A stretch of 37,647 bases of DNA from NCBI GenBank assembly GCA_009908415.1, contig JAAAPH010000338.1:1-37647 (forward strand), written 5' to 3'. Position numbers and translations under genes: made by a program. Positions 9,032 through 17,884 of this stretch are shown here, in pieces. The notes beneath the pieces are model-generated. The model saw only the letters and a list, made by a program, of their open reading frames with translations. It was not told the origin of the DNA and did no database searches. How positions within the stretch are numbered: the first letter of the stretch is position 1; each line of letters starts with the position of its first letter. The DNA comes from Bacteroidota bacterium (GTDB lineage Bacteria; Bacteroidota; Rhodothermia; Rhodothermales; Salinibacteraceae).

Positions 9032-10411
9032 ATGAACGAAGACATGCAGCGTCGTACATTCATTAAGCGAGCGGCCGCCGCCGGCATTGGGCTGGGCATG
9101 GTCGGCCATCTTTCTCCCATCTACGGGCGTGGAGGACCCAATGACCGGGTCGTCGTCGCCGTGATGGGCGTCAACAGCCGTGGCCATGCGTTGGCCGAGG
9201 CCTTCGCGCGGGCCGAGGGCACCGAGGTGGGCTATATCTGCGACGTCGACGAACGGGCCATCGAGCGGTGCATCGCCGGCGTGAGCACGGCTCAAGACGG
9301 CAGCCCGCCGTTGCAAGAGCGCCGGCCTACGGGCGAGGTGGACGTGCGGCGCGCCTTGGACGATGACGAGGTGGATGCGCTGGTCATCGCTGCGCCGGAT
9401 CACTGGCACGCGCCCGCGACGCTCATGGCCATGGATGCGGGCAAGCACGTATATGTCGAGAAGCCGGCCAGTCACAACGCGCGCGAGGGCGAGATGCTCC
9501 TGGAGGCGCAGCAGAAACACTCGAATCTCGTGGTGCAGATGGGGAACCAGCAGCGGTCGTCGCCGCGGTCCATTCAGGCCGTTCAGGAAATCCGCGATGG
9601 CATCATCGGCCGGCCGTACTACGGGCGCGCTTGGTACGCCAACGCCCGCGGGCCCACCACCTTTGAGCCCGGCGCATCCGTGCCCGACTGGCTCGACTAC
9701 GAGCTGTGGCAGGGGCCGGCGCCGCGCCGTGCGTACCAGGAAAACCTCGTCCACTACAACTGGCACTGGCTCTGGCACTGGGGCACTGGCGAGATTTGCA
9801 ACAATGGGACGCACGAGATCGACGTCTGCCGCTGGGCGCTGGACGTCGACCATCCCATACGCGTCACCTCCAGCGGTGGGCGCTACCACTACGACGACGG
9901 GTGGGAGGCCTTCGACACGCAAGTTGCCAGCTTCGATTTCGAGGACAACAAGACCATCGTCTGGGAAGGACGCAGCTGCAATGCCAACCCCGTTAAGGGC
10001 GGACAAGGCCTGCCGGGCGGCGGACGCGGCGCCTCCATCCACGGCACCGAGGGCACCGTCATCATAGACCGCGGCGGGTACGTCGTCTATGACAACGACA
10101 ACAACCTCATCAAGTACGAGAACGAATCGCAGGCCGGCCAGCAGGTCAGTGGGACCGGCATCGTAGGGGCCGGGAATCTCACCGACCGGCACGTGGCCAA
10201 CTTTGTGGCGTCGATCCGTGGGGATGAGGAGCCACGGGCCCCTATCACGGACGGGCGCAAGAGCGTGCTGCTGTGCCACCTGGGCAACATCGCCCAACGC
10301 ACCGGTCATACGCTCGACGTCGACGCATCGACGGGGCGAATCCAAAACGATGACGCGGCCATGCAGCTCTGGGGGCGCGAGTATGAGTCCGGTTGGGAGC
10401 CGCAGGTGTAA
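9032..10411 (+). CDS. Exported (Tat) Gfo/Idh/MocA family oxidoreductase
   Basis: N-terminus MNEDMQRRTFIKRAAAAGIGLGMVG has a twin-arginine motif. Rossmann/Gfo-Idh motifs VVVAVMGVNSRG, ALVIAAPDHWHAPATLMAMDAGKHVYVEKPASHNAREGEML; WGTGEICNNGTHEIDVCRWAL. Confidence 0.93.
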   Translation: MNEDMQRRTFIKRAAAAGIGLGMVGHLSPIYGRGGPNDRVVVAVMGVNSRGHALAEAFARAEGTEVGYICDVDERAIERCIAGVSTAQDGSPPLQERRPTGEVDVRRALDDDEVDALVIAAPDHWHAPATLMAMDAGKHVYVEKPASHNAREGEMLLEAQQKHSNLVVQMGNQQRSSPRSIQAVQEIRDGIIGRPYYGRAWYANARGPTTFEPGASVPDWLDYELWQGPAPRRAYQENLVHYNWHWLWHWGTGEICNNGTHEIDVCRWALDVDHPIRVTSSGGRYHYDDGWEAFDTQVASFDFEDNKTIVWEGRSCNANPVKGGQGLPGGGRGASIHGTEGTVIIDRGGYVVYDNDNNLIKYENESQAGQQVSGTGIVGAGNLTDRHVANFVASIRGDEEPRAPITDGRKSVLLCHLGNIAQRTGHTLDVDASTGRIQNDDAAMQLWGREYESGWEPQV

Positions 10412-10447
10412 GCGGCGGCCTACCGTACATTGACCGTAGCCTGGACC

Positions 10448-10503
10448 AGGCTCTCATGGGGTCGGGTGCCCACGCGGGGGGCCTGCCCGGCGCCATGAGG
10501 CCT
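10448..10503 (+). other. Intergenic inverted repeat (stem-loop)
   Basis: AGGCtCTCATGG (10448-10459) pairs with CCATGAGGCCT (10493-10503), one bulged T, GC-rich interior. Lies between two CDS. Confidence 0.5.
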
Positions 10504-10553
10504 GCTGTCCGGCTGGTCGTAGCACATGCTGAGTAGACGTTGTCCCCTGCGCC

Positions 10554-12218
10554 ATGAACGAGGAACTGAGTCCACTTTCACGCCGCGAGTTCGTCACTCT
10601 GGGTGGCGCCGCGGCCGCCTCGCTGGTCGCCCCCCCGGTGGCTTCCTCGGCCCCGGAACCGCCGCCGCCGACCCGGGTCGACGGGTACGAGCAGGAGCAA
10701 TACAAGCGGCGCGCGCTCCGGGCTATGACGATGATTCACGACGGCGAGTACGACGCGGCCATCGATCATTTGCACCGCCAGCTCGAAGCGATCCCGGGCG
10801 ATCCGGAGTTCTTCTATGCATTGGCCGTTGCGCATGGCCAGAACGGCAACCCCGACACGGCCGTGGACTACGTGCGGCAAGCGTTGAACGCCGGTCTGCC
10901 GCCGAGTCGGTTTTTGGCGGGACCGCGCGAGCTGCTGGCGCCCCTGGCAACTACCCACGCCTTTCGCACGCTCGTCTACCGCCGGCACGAGGCCGACTAC
11001 GTGCACGGCCCGCTTCTCGGCGCGGTTACCGACACGCAGGCGCAGGTCTGGGTGCGCACGCCGAGCGAGGCCTCGCTTCAGGTCGTGATGCAGCCGGACG
11101 GCGGGAATCAGATGCACCGCTCCGCGAGGGTGCAGACGCGAGCGGATCGCGACTTCACGGCCGTGGCCCGGGTGGAAGGGCTCCAGCCCGACACGGCGTA
11201 CACGTACCGGCTGCACATCGACGGGCGCGAACAGCCGGACCAATGGACGTTTCGCACCTTTCCGGCGGCCGGCGAGGCGGCGTCGTTTGAAATCGGATTT
11301 GGCGCGTGCGCCGGATACACGCCGTGGCGGGAACGCATCTGGCAGCGCATTGCCTCGCACAACTTCCCCGCCTTCATGCTCCTGGGCGACAACGTGTACA
11401 TCGACCGGCCGGAGCGGCCTGCGCTGCAGCGATACTGCTATTACCGCCGCCAGTCGCGGCCCGAATTCCGCGCGTTGACGGCGACCACGTCGATCGCCGC
11501 CATCTGGGACGACCACGACTTCGGCGACAATGATAGCGAAGGCGGCCCGGACCGCTTTACCCCCGCTTGGAAGGTGGATGCGTGGAAGGTGTTTCGCAAC
11601 AACTGGAGCAACGTGGCCTACGGCGGCGGCGAGGAGCAGCCCGGCGTGTGGCACCGCTGGTCGATCGCCGATGTCGATGTGTTCATGCTCGACGGGCGCT
11701 ACTACCGCACAGATGTCAACATCGACGCGCCCAGCATGCTCGGCCCCGTGCAGAAGCAGTGGCTCTTCGATGCGCTGCGCGCGTCCACGGCCACGTTCAA
11801 GCTCATCGCCTCCCCCGTGCCGTTCCCCGACGGCGCGAAGCCCGGCGAGTGGGGCTGGCGCTCCGACACGTGGGAAGGCTATCCCGACGAGCGGGAAGAG
11901 ATCTTCGCACTCATCGCCGACCATCAGATTGATGGCGTCGTTTTGCTCACGGGCGACCGCCACCGCGCGGACGTATGGAAAATTGAGCGCACCGACAGCT
12001 ACGACCTGTACGAGTTTCAAAACGCGCGCCTCACCAACATCCACACCCACGACAGCGTCCCGGGTTCGCTGTTCAGTTACAACGACACGTGCCACTTCGG
12101 GCGGCTCCGCATCGATACAACGAAAGCCGACCCCACGATCACGTACGATATCATCAGCATCGACGGAGAAGTTGTGCACTCCGTCACGCTGCGGCGCAGT
12201 CAGCTTACGTCCGCATAG
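10554..12218 (+). CDS. TPR-containing PhoD-like alkaline phosphatase/phosphodiesterase, Tat-exported
   Basis: MNEELSPLSRREFVTLGGAAAASLVAPPVAS signal; TPR-like DGEYDAAIDHLHRQLEAIPGDPEFFYALAVAHGQNGNPDTAVDYVRQAL; PhoD metal motifs LLGDNVYID, WDDHDFGDND, LLTGDRHRADVW. Confidence 0.85.
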   Translation: MNEELSPLSRREFVTLGGAAAASLVAPPVASSAPEPPPPTRVDGYEQEQYKRRALRAMTMIHDGEYDAAIDHLHRQLEAIPGDPEFFYALAVAHGQNGNPDTAVDYVRQALNAGLPPSRFLAGPRELLAPLATTHAFRTLVYRRHEADYVHGPLLGAVTDTQAQVWVRTPSEASLQVVMQPDGGNQMHRSARVQTRADRDFTAVARVEGLQPDTAYTYRLHIDGREQPDQWTFRTFPAAGEAASFEIGFGACAGYTPWRERIWQRIASHNFPAFMLLGDNVYIDRPERPALQRYCYYRRQSRPEFRALTATTSIAAIWDDHDFGDNDSEGGPDRFTPAWKVDAWKVFRNNWSNVAYGGGEEQPGVWHRWSIADVDVFMLDGRYYRTDVNIDAPSMLGPVQKQWLFDALRASTATFKLIASPVPFPDGAKPGEWGWRSDTWEGYPDEREEIFALIADHQIDGVVLLTGDRHRADVWKIERTDSYDLYEFQNARLTNIHTHDSVPGSLFSYNDTCHFGRLRIDTTKADPTITYDIISIDGEVVHSVTLRRSQLTSA

Positions 12219-12257
12219 CCACGCGATTCCGTCAGCATTCTCAGCCCCCCTCCATTC

Positions 12258-12974
12258 ATGCATCGACCATCAATGAACCTTCGATCAGTCATGACGCATC
12301 CACGCGCATTTGTTGCTCTGCTTCTCCTCGCAGCGCTCGGCCTACCGGCCTGCAGTAGTCCGGACTCGTCCTCCCAAGACGCCGCGTCGGGGGAGTGGAC
12401 CTCCCTCTTTAACGGCGAGAACCTAAACGGATGGACGAACCCGTATGAATGGGGCGAGTCCTGGGTCGAAGACGGCGTGATCCACCTCCGTGCTGACGAT
12501 AAGTTCTTCCTCGTCACCGAGGACACGTACAGCGACTTTGTTTTCGAGGGGGAGATCCGGCTGCCCGATCGCGAGTCGAACTCCGGGTTCATGTTCCGCG
12601 CCAATGTCGACACAAACCGCGTGTATGGCTATCAGGCCGAGGTCGATCCGACGGATCGTGCATGGGCCGGTGGAATCTACGACGAAGGCCGTCGCGGCTG
12701 GCTCTATCCGCCCGATGGCGACTCGGCGGCGGGGCAGGCCTTCCGCGAGGGACCGGGGCAAGCCTTCAACCCGGATCAGTGGAACACGTATCGCATCCGC
12801 GCCGAAGGCGACAGCCTCAAGATATGGGTCAACGGCACCATGACCACGGCGTACCGCGACACGATGGACAGCGAGGGCGTGATTGGCATTCAGCATCACG
12901 GCGAGGACGGCAAGATTTATCGCTTCCGCGACCTGCGCATCCGTACGCTCAACGGCGCGGAAAGCGCGGACTGA
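12258..12974 (+). CDS. DUF1080 domain lipoprotein (second copy)
   Basis: Lipobox LAALGLPAC|SS; WTSLFNGENLNGWTNPYEWGESW, FVFEGEIRLPDRESNSGFMFRAN, WNTYRIRAEGDSLKIWVNGTMTTAYRD. Alternative starts at 12273 and 12291. Confidence 0.88.
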   Translation: MHRPSMNLRSVMTHPRAFVALLLLAALGLPACSSPDSSSQDAASGEWTSLFNGENLNGWTNPYEWGESWVEDGVIHLRADDKFFLVTEDTYSDFVFEGEIRLPDRESNSGFMFRANVDTNRVYGYQAEVDPTDRAWAGGIYDEGRRGWLYPPDGDSAAGQAFREGPGQAFNPDQWNTYRIRAEGDSLKIWVNGTMTTAYRDTMDSEGVIGIQHHGEDGKIYRFRDLRIRTLNGAESAD

Positions 12975-13013
12975 GCGGAGCTATGTGTTCTTCCCCAGTG
13001 TGGAGGGTATGCG

Positions 13014-14054
13014 ATGAATCGACGTGAGCTGCTGAAGCGCGGGGTAGCCCTGGCCGGCGCGGGTTGGTGGGGGCAATCCGCGTGGCTTCCAACGGTGTCG
13101 CGGTCGGGGGGGACCCCCTCATCCGCCGAGGGGCAGATTATGACCGTGACGGGGCCGGTGGATCCGGCTACGCTCGGGACGATCCTGCCGCACGAGCACG
13201 TCCTGTCGCGCTTCGGCGAGCCACCCGCCCGCCGTCCCGATTACGACCTCGCCCCGCTTTTCGACACGGTCGTCCCTATCCTGGAGCAGGTCAAGGCGCT
13301 CGGGTGCACGGCCGTCATGGATTGCACGGCGGCGTACTTCGGGCGCGACGCGCTCATCATGCGGCGGCTGGCCGAAATGAGCGGCCTCCACCTCGTGACC
13401 AACACGGGCTACTACGGCGCAGCCGACGACCGGTACGTACCGGCGCATGCCTACCAAGAGACGCCCGAGCAGCTGGCCGGCCGGTGGCTGGACGAATGGA
13501 CCGACGGCGTTGACGGCACCGGGATCCGGCCGGGGTTTGTCAAAACGGCTGTCGACGGCTCAGGCTTTTCGGACATCGACCGCAAGCTCGTGCGCGCCGC
13601 GGCGCTGACGCACCGGGAGAGCGGGCTCCCGCTGGCCGTGCATACGTCCGGCAACGTGCCGGCCGCGCAAGAGCAATTGGCCATTCTGCGCGAAGAAGGC
13701 GTGGCGCCCGAGGCCTGGATCTGGGTGCACGCGCACAACGTGGACGACCTCGACGCGCTGTCAGACGCTGCTGAGCAAGGGGCGTGGATCGAGTTCGACG
13801 CCATCCGGCCGGATACGATCGACCGGCACGTGGCCCTGACCCGCGCGATGAAGGAGCGCGGGCACCTCGGGCGCGTCTTGCTCTCGCATGATGGCAGCTC
13901 GTATCCGCCCGACGGTACCGCTCCGCGGCCGTACGACCTGCTCTTCACGCAGTTCATCCCGGCGCTGCGCGAGGCCGGCTTCAGTGCGGAGGAAGTGCGC
14001 ACGCTGACCGTCGACAACCCGCGTCAGGCGTTCACGGTGCGCGTGCGCACCTGA
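13014..14054 (+). CDS. Phosphotriesterase-family (PLL/lactonase-like) amidohydrolase-fold protein with Tat signal
   Basis: MNRRELLKRGVALAGAGWW twin-arginine N-terminus; VDPATLGTILPHEHVLSRFG, RPGFVKTAVDG, PLAVHTSGN, VLLSHDGS are PTE-family metal-site motifs. Confidence 0.85.
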   Translation: MNRRELLKRGVALAGAGWWGQSAWLPTVSRSGGTPSSAEGQIMTVTGPVDPATLGTILPHEHVLSRFGEPPARRPDYDLAPLFDTVVPILEQVKALGCTAVMDCTAAYFGRDALIMRRLAEMSGLHLVTNTGYYGAADDRYVPAHAYQETPEQLAGRWLDEWTDGVDGTGIRPGFVKTAVDGSGFSDIDRKLVRAAALTHRESGLPLAVHTSGNVPAAQEQLAILREEGVAPEAWIWVHAHNVDDLDALSDAAEQGAWIEFDAIRPDTIDRHVALTRAMKERGHLGRVLLSHDGSSYPPDGTAPRPYDLLFTQFIPALREAGFSAEEVRTLTVDNPRQAFTVRVRT

Positions 14055-14065
14055 AGGCACCCCGT

Positions 14066-15541
14066 GTGAAGCGCGCTCTTTTCTCTCCAACCACTGCTTA
14101 CGCTCTGATGACCGAAGACGTCGACGTCCGCCCGCTCGAACTGCACGACGATCGCTTTTTTGACCCTGCGCCTCCGGTGCGTCGCATCGCCCGCGCGATC
14201 TACGACGAGATCAAGGATCTGCCCATCGTGGGGCCGCATGGGCACGTCGAGCCCCGCCTTCTGGCCGAGGATGAGCCGTTTCCGGAGCCCACGGCGCTCA
14301 TCATTCAGCCCGACCACTACGTGTTCCGCCTGCTCTACTCGCAGGGCGTGTCGATGGAAGACCTCGGCATCCCGACGCAGGACGGAGCGCCCGTGGAAAC
14401 CGATCCGCGGGCCATCTGGCAGCGCTTCGGCGAGCACTACCACCTCTTCAATGGCACCCCGACGGGCGCGTGGCTCGATTACGAATTCTATCACGTGTTC
14501 GGCCTTCGGGAGAAGCTAACCGGCGACTCGGCGCAGCGCATCTACGATCAGATTCTCGACCAGCTTGAGCAGCCCGACTTCCGGCCGCGCGCGCTGTTCG
14601 AGCGCTTCGGCATCGAGGTGCTCACGACCACCGACCCGGCGCATTCCACCCTTGACCACCACCGCACGTTGCGGGAGGACGGCTGGGGCGATCGCGTGCG
14701 CCCCTGCTTCCGCCCCGACGCCGTCTTCGCCATCGCGTCGCCAGACTGGAACGAGCAGCTCGCCAAGCTCGAAGCCGCCGCGGACCGGTCCATCTCGGAC
14801 TACCCGACGTTCATCGATGTGCTGGAGGAGCGGCGCGCGTTCTTCAAGGAAATGGGCGCGACGAGCACCGACCACGCCGTCATCGAGCCCCACACGCACC
14901 GGCTTTCCGACGCGGAGGCGGGGCGGCTCTTCCAGGCGGCCCGGCAGGGCGACGCGGCCCGCGATGACGAGCGGGCCTTCCAGGCGCACATGCTCATGGA
15001 AATGGCCCGCATGTCCGTCGAGGACGGGCTCGTAATGCAGATCCATCCCGGCTCGCTGCGAAACCATAACCGCGCCATCTTCGAGCGCTTCGGGCCGGAC
15101 ATGGGCGGCGACATCCCGGTGCGTGCTGAGTTCACGCGCAACCTGCACGAGCTGCTCAACGCGTACGGCAACCACCCGGCCTTCCGGCTCGTGCTCTTTA
15201 CGCTCGATGAAACAACGTACAGCCGGGAGCTCGCGCCGCTGGCGGGGCATTACCCGGCGCTGCGCCTCGGGCCGCCATGGTGGTTCCACGACTCGATCGA
15301 AGGCATGATGCGCTTCCGCAAGCAAACGACCGAAACCGCCTCCATCTACAACACGGCAGGCTTCAACGACGACACGCGGGCCTTCTGCTCGATCCCGGCC
15401 CGCCACGACCTGTGCCGCCGCGTCGATGCCAACTACCTGGCTCAGCTTGTGGCGCGGCATCAGATCGACCTGGACGAGGCGCACCGTATGGCGCACGCGC
15501 TGACGTACGGGCTCGTCAAGGACACGTACCGGCTCCCGTAG
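14066..15541 (+). CDS. uxaC: Uronate (glucuronate) isomerase
   Basis: KDLPIVGPHGHVEPRLLAEDEPF, YYHVFGL-like YEFYHVFGLREKL, LTTTDPAHSTLDHHR, FRPDAVF, MQIHPGSLRNHN, WWFHDSIEGMMRFRKQTTE. ATG at 14108 is a plausible alternative start. Confidence 0.93.
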   Translation: MKRALFSPTTAYALMTEDVDVRPLELHDDRFFDPAPPVRRIARAIYDEIKDLPIVGPHGHVEPRLLAEDEPFPEPTALIIQPDHYVFRLLYSQGVSMEDLGIPTQDGAPVETDPRAIWQRFGEHYHLFNGTPTGAWLDYEFYHVFGLREKLTGDSAQRIYDQILDQLEQPDFRPRALFERFGIEVLTTTDPAHSTLDHHRTLREDGWGDRVRPCFRPDAVFAIASPDWNEQLAKLEAAADRSISDYPTFIDVLEERRAFFKEMGATSTDHAVIEPHTHRLSDAEAGRLFQAARQGDAARDDERAFQAHMLMEMARMSVEDGLVMQIHPGSLRNHNRAIFERFGPDMGGDIPVRAEFTRNLHELLNAYGNHPAFRLVLFTLDETTYSRELAPLAGHYPALRLGPPWWFHDSIEGMMRFRKQTTETASIYNTAGFNDDTRAFCSIPARHDLCRRVDANYLAQLVARHQIDLDEAHRMAHALTYGLVKDTYRLP

Positions 15542-15599
15542 CCGGCGATCAGTGGGTTGCCTCAGTCCGATGGGGACAAAAAGAGCACCCATTGTTGGC

Positions 15600-15609
15600 C
15601 AAACGTTTG
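15600..15609. promoter_or_regulatory. Perfect palindrome CAAACGTTTG, candidate LacI/PurR-type operator
   Basis: 10-bp perfect palindrome with central CG in the 187-bp gap between uxaC and gntK; resembles the LacI/PurR-family operator core. Confidence 0.3.
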
Positions 15610-15728
15610 TAGTTTCCACGTCCTGGATTCGAACAACTTCGCTACCGTTGCAGTAGGAGCCTGCCGCTGTCTCCGCACATGCGGCGCCGAAAGCAGCCCG
15701 GAGGCCATTCGGGCTCTGCGACGACGAA

Positions 15729-16277
15729 ATGCATACAGGGCAGAATAGGCACGTGGCATTTTACTCCAGTCATACCGTGGTCATCGTCCTGATGGGGGTT
15801 TCGGGGGCCGGCAAGACGACAATCGGGACGCAATTGGCTGACGACCTCGACTGGGAGTTCTTCGATGGCGACGAGTTTCATCCGGCCGCCAACATCGATA
15901 AGATGGCGGCGGGCATCCCGCTTGACGATGAGGACCGGTGGCCGTGGCTTCGGGCCCTGCACGATTTTATTCACGAGCGGCTTATCGTGGGTGCGCCGGC
16001 CGTGGTCGCCTGTTCGGCCCTGAAAGCCAGCTACCGGGACGTCTTGTTGGATGGCAACCAGGGCGCACGGCTCGTCTACCTGAAAGGCCCGCGCGAGCTC
16101 ATCCGTCGTCGCCTGGAGGCGCGGGCCGATCACTTCTTCGACGCGGAGCTGCTGGCGACCCAGTTCGACACGCTGGAGGAGCCGTGCCCCGACGAGGCGC
16201 TCACCGTTTCGATCGACCAGCCGCCCGAGGCCATCGTGCGCACCATCAAAGAGGCGCTCGTCGACAACGTGGCCTAA
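15729..16277 (+). CDS. gntK: Gluconokinase
   Basis: VIVLMGVSGAGKTTIGTQLADDLDWEFFDGDEFHPAANIDKMAAGIPLDDEDRWPWL, ACSALKASYRDVL, VYLKGPRELIRRRLEARADHFF. Confidence 0.95.
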   Translation: MHTGQNRHVAFYSSHTVVIVLMGVSGAGKTTIGTQLADDLDWEFFDGDEFHPAANIDKMAAGIPLDDEDRWPWLRALHDFIHERLIVGAPAVVACSALKASYRDVLLDGNQGARLVYLKGPRELIRRRLEARADHFFDAELLATQFDTLEEPCPDEALTVSIDQPPEAIVRTIKEALVDNVA

Positions 16278-16292
16278 CCGAGCGGTCAGCGG

Positions 16293-17645
16293 TCAGACGA
16301 AGAAGCTGAGGCCGAGGACCACCGCCAGGCCAATGAGGCCGACGAGCGTTTCCATCACTGTCCAGGCCCGCAGCGTCTGCTGCTCGTCCATCCCCAGGTA
16401 GCGGCTCACCAGCCAGAAGCCGGAATCGTTGACGTGGGAGAGCACCGTCGCCCCGGAGGCGATGGCGATGGCGATCAGCCCGACGAGGGGCGGAGCATAC
16501 GATCCGGCATCGAGGACGGGCGCGATGAGTCCCGCTGCCGTTACCATCGACACGGTGGCCGAGCCCTGCGAGACGCGCACCACCAGCGCGATCATGAAGG
16601 CGAGCAGGACGACGGGCATGTTGGAGGCGGCCATCGCTTGAGCCAGCGCATCCCCCACGCCCGTTTCGACGAGCACTTCGCCCAGCACGCCGCCGGCGCC
16701 GGTCACCAGGATGATGAGCCCCACCGGTTCGAGCGCCTTCGTTGCGATCTGCTGCACCTGCTGCATGGAGTACCCGCCGCGGATGCCGAGCACATAAAAG
16801 GCGAGGAGCACCGCCAGGGTCAGGGCCGTGAACGGATGGCCGATGAACCGCAATCCGCTCCGCAGCGGCGCGTCAGGGGCGAGGGCCACGTCGGACACCG
16901 TGCCCATCAAGATGAGCACGAGCGGCAGCGCGATAATCCCCACGGCTTGACTGAACGACGGGTGCGAGGTTACGCCATCATGTTCGGTCACCTCGGCCTC
17001 CTCCTGCATGGATTCCGGCACCTCGAGGTGGATGCGGTCGGCGATGTAGCGGCCGAAGATGACGCCGCCCACGATGATGGCCGGCACGCCCGCGATGAAG
17101 CCGAAGAGGATGACCCAGCCGAGGTCGGCGTCGAGCAAGCCGGCAACGGCCACCGGGCCTGGCGTGGGCGGGATGAAGCTATGCGCCACGGCCATCCCGG
17201 CCAGCAGCGGGATGGCATAGAAGAGCAGCGAGCGGCCGGTGCGCTCGGTCAGCGTGTAGACGAGCGGGATAAACAGAATCAGGGCGACGTCGAGGAACAC
17301 CGGGATGGAGACGAGCAGGCCGGTGAGGCTGAGTGCCCATGGCGAGCGCTCGTCGCTGAAGGTTTGGAGCAACGTGTTGGCGATGGTTTCCGCGCCGCCC
17401 GACACCCGCAGCAACTCACCAATCATGGCACCCAGCCCGATCACCACGGCGATGTACCCAAGCGTGCTCCCCATGCCCTCCTCAATGATGCCCGCGATGT
17501 CGGCGAGCGGGATGCCGCCCAGGATGGCCGCCAGCAGGCTGGTGAGAAGCAGCGCCACGAACGCGTGCACGCGGCCGACGAGTACCAGCAAGAGCAGCAC
17601 GGCCACCGCCAACACGACGAGGCCGACGAGAAGCAGGGGGGACAT
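16293..17645 (-). CDS. GntP-family gluconate:H+ symporter/permease
   Basis: 450 aa, many TM segments; LGGIPLADIAGIIEEGMGSTLGYIAVVIGLGAMIGELLRVSGGAETIA, HSFIPPTPGPVAVA, ILVTGAGGVLGEVLVETGVGD, SHVNDSGFWLVSRYLGM. Confidence 0.94.
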   Translation of the reverse strand: MSPLLLVGLVVLAVAVLLLLVLVGRVHAFVALLLTSLLAAILGGIPLADIAGIIEEGMGSTLGYIAVVIGLGAMIGELLRVSGGAETIANTLLQTFSDERSPWALSLTGLLVSIPVFLDVALILFIPLVYTLTERTGRSLLFYAIPLLAGMAVAHSFIPPTPGPVAVAGLLDADLGWVILFGFIAGVPAIIVGGVIFGRYIADRIHLEVPESMQEEAEVTEHDGVTSHPSFSQAVGIIALPLVLILMGTVSDVALAPDAPLRSGLRFIGHPFTALTLAVLLAFYVLGIRGGYSMQQVQQIATKALEPVGLIILVTGAGGVLGEVLVETGVGDALAQAMAASNMPVVLLAFMIALVVRVSQGSATVSMVTAAGLIAPVLDAGSYAPPLVGLIAIAIASGATVLSHVNDSGFWLVSRYLGMDEQQTLRAWTVMETLVGLIGLAVVLGLSFFV

Positions 17646-17738
17646 GGGGGAAGGCGGGTCGAGTGAAGGAGACTGCGCACCCTAACATACCGGATGCATC
17701 GCAGAGATGCGCAGCACGTCGCCGACCAGACGCCCTGA

Positions 17739-17765
17739 CCCAGCCGCCTCCCGAGGGGGGCTGGG
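17739..17765. other. Hairpin in divergent gntP / lipoprotein intergenic region
   Basis: CCCAGCC...GGCTGGG inverted repeat in the non-coding gap 17646-17884. Confidence 0.3.
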
Positions 17766-17884
17766 GTTAGCGCGGAGGGCGAACGGATAGACTTGCATCC
17801 GGTTCACAATCGGCCCTATACTTACCCTTCATCGCACGTACTATCAACCGTCTGCACGATCCGGCCAACCAGTAAGGAGGGGGA

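Noticed and set aside
15618-15650. tRNA-like T-loop string ggattcgaac (reverse complement GTTCGAATCC) with a nearby ctac...gtag stem
   Set aside because: The flanking T-stem does not pair, the candidate anticodon loop lacks U33, and no acceptor stem is visible. Possibly a remnant, not supported as a tRNA.
16434-17666. 410-aa + strand ORF antisense to gntP
   Set aside because: The translation is almost all H/D/E/G/R with no hydrophobic core, while the minus strand encodes a clear GntP permease.
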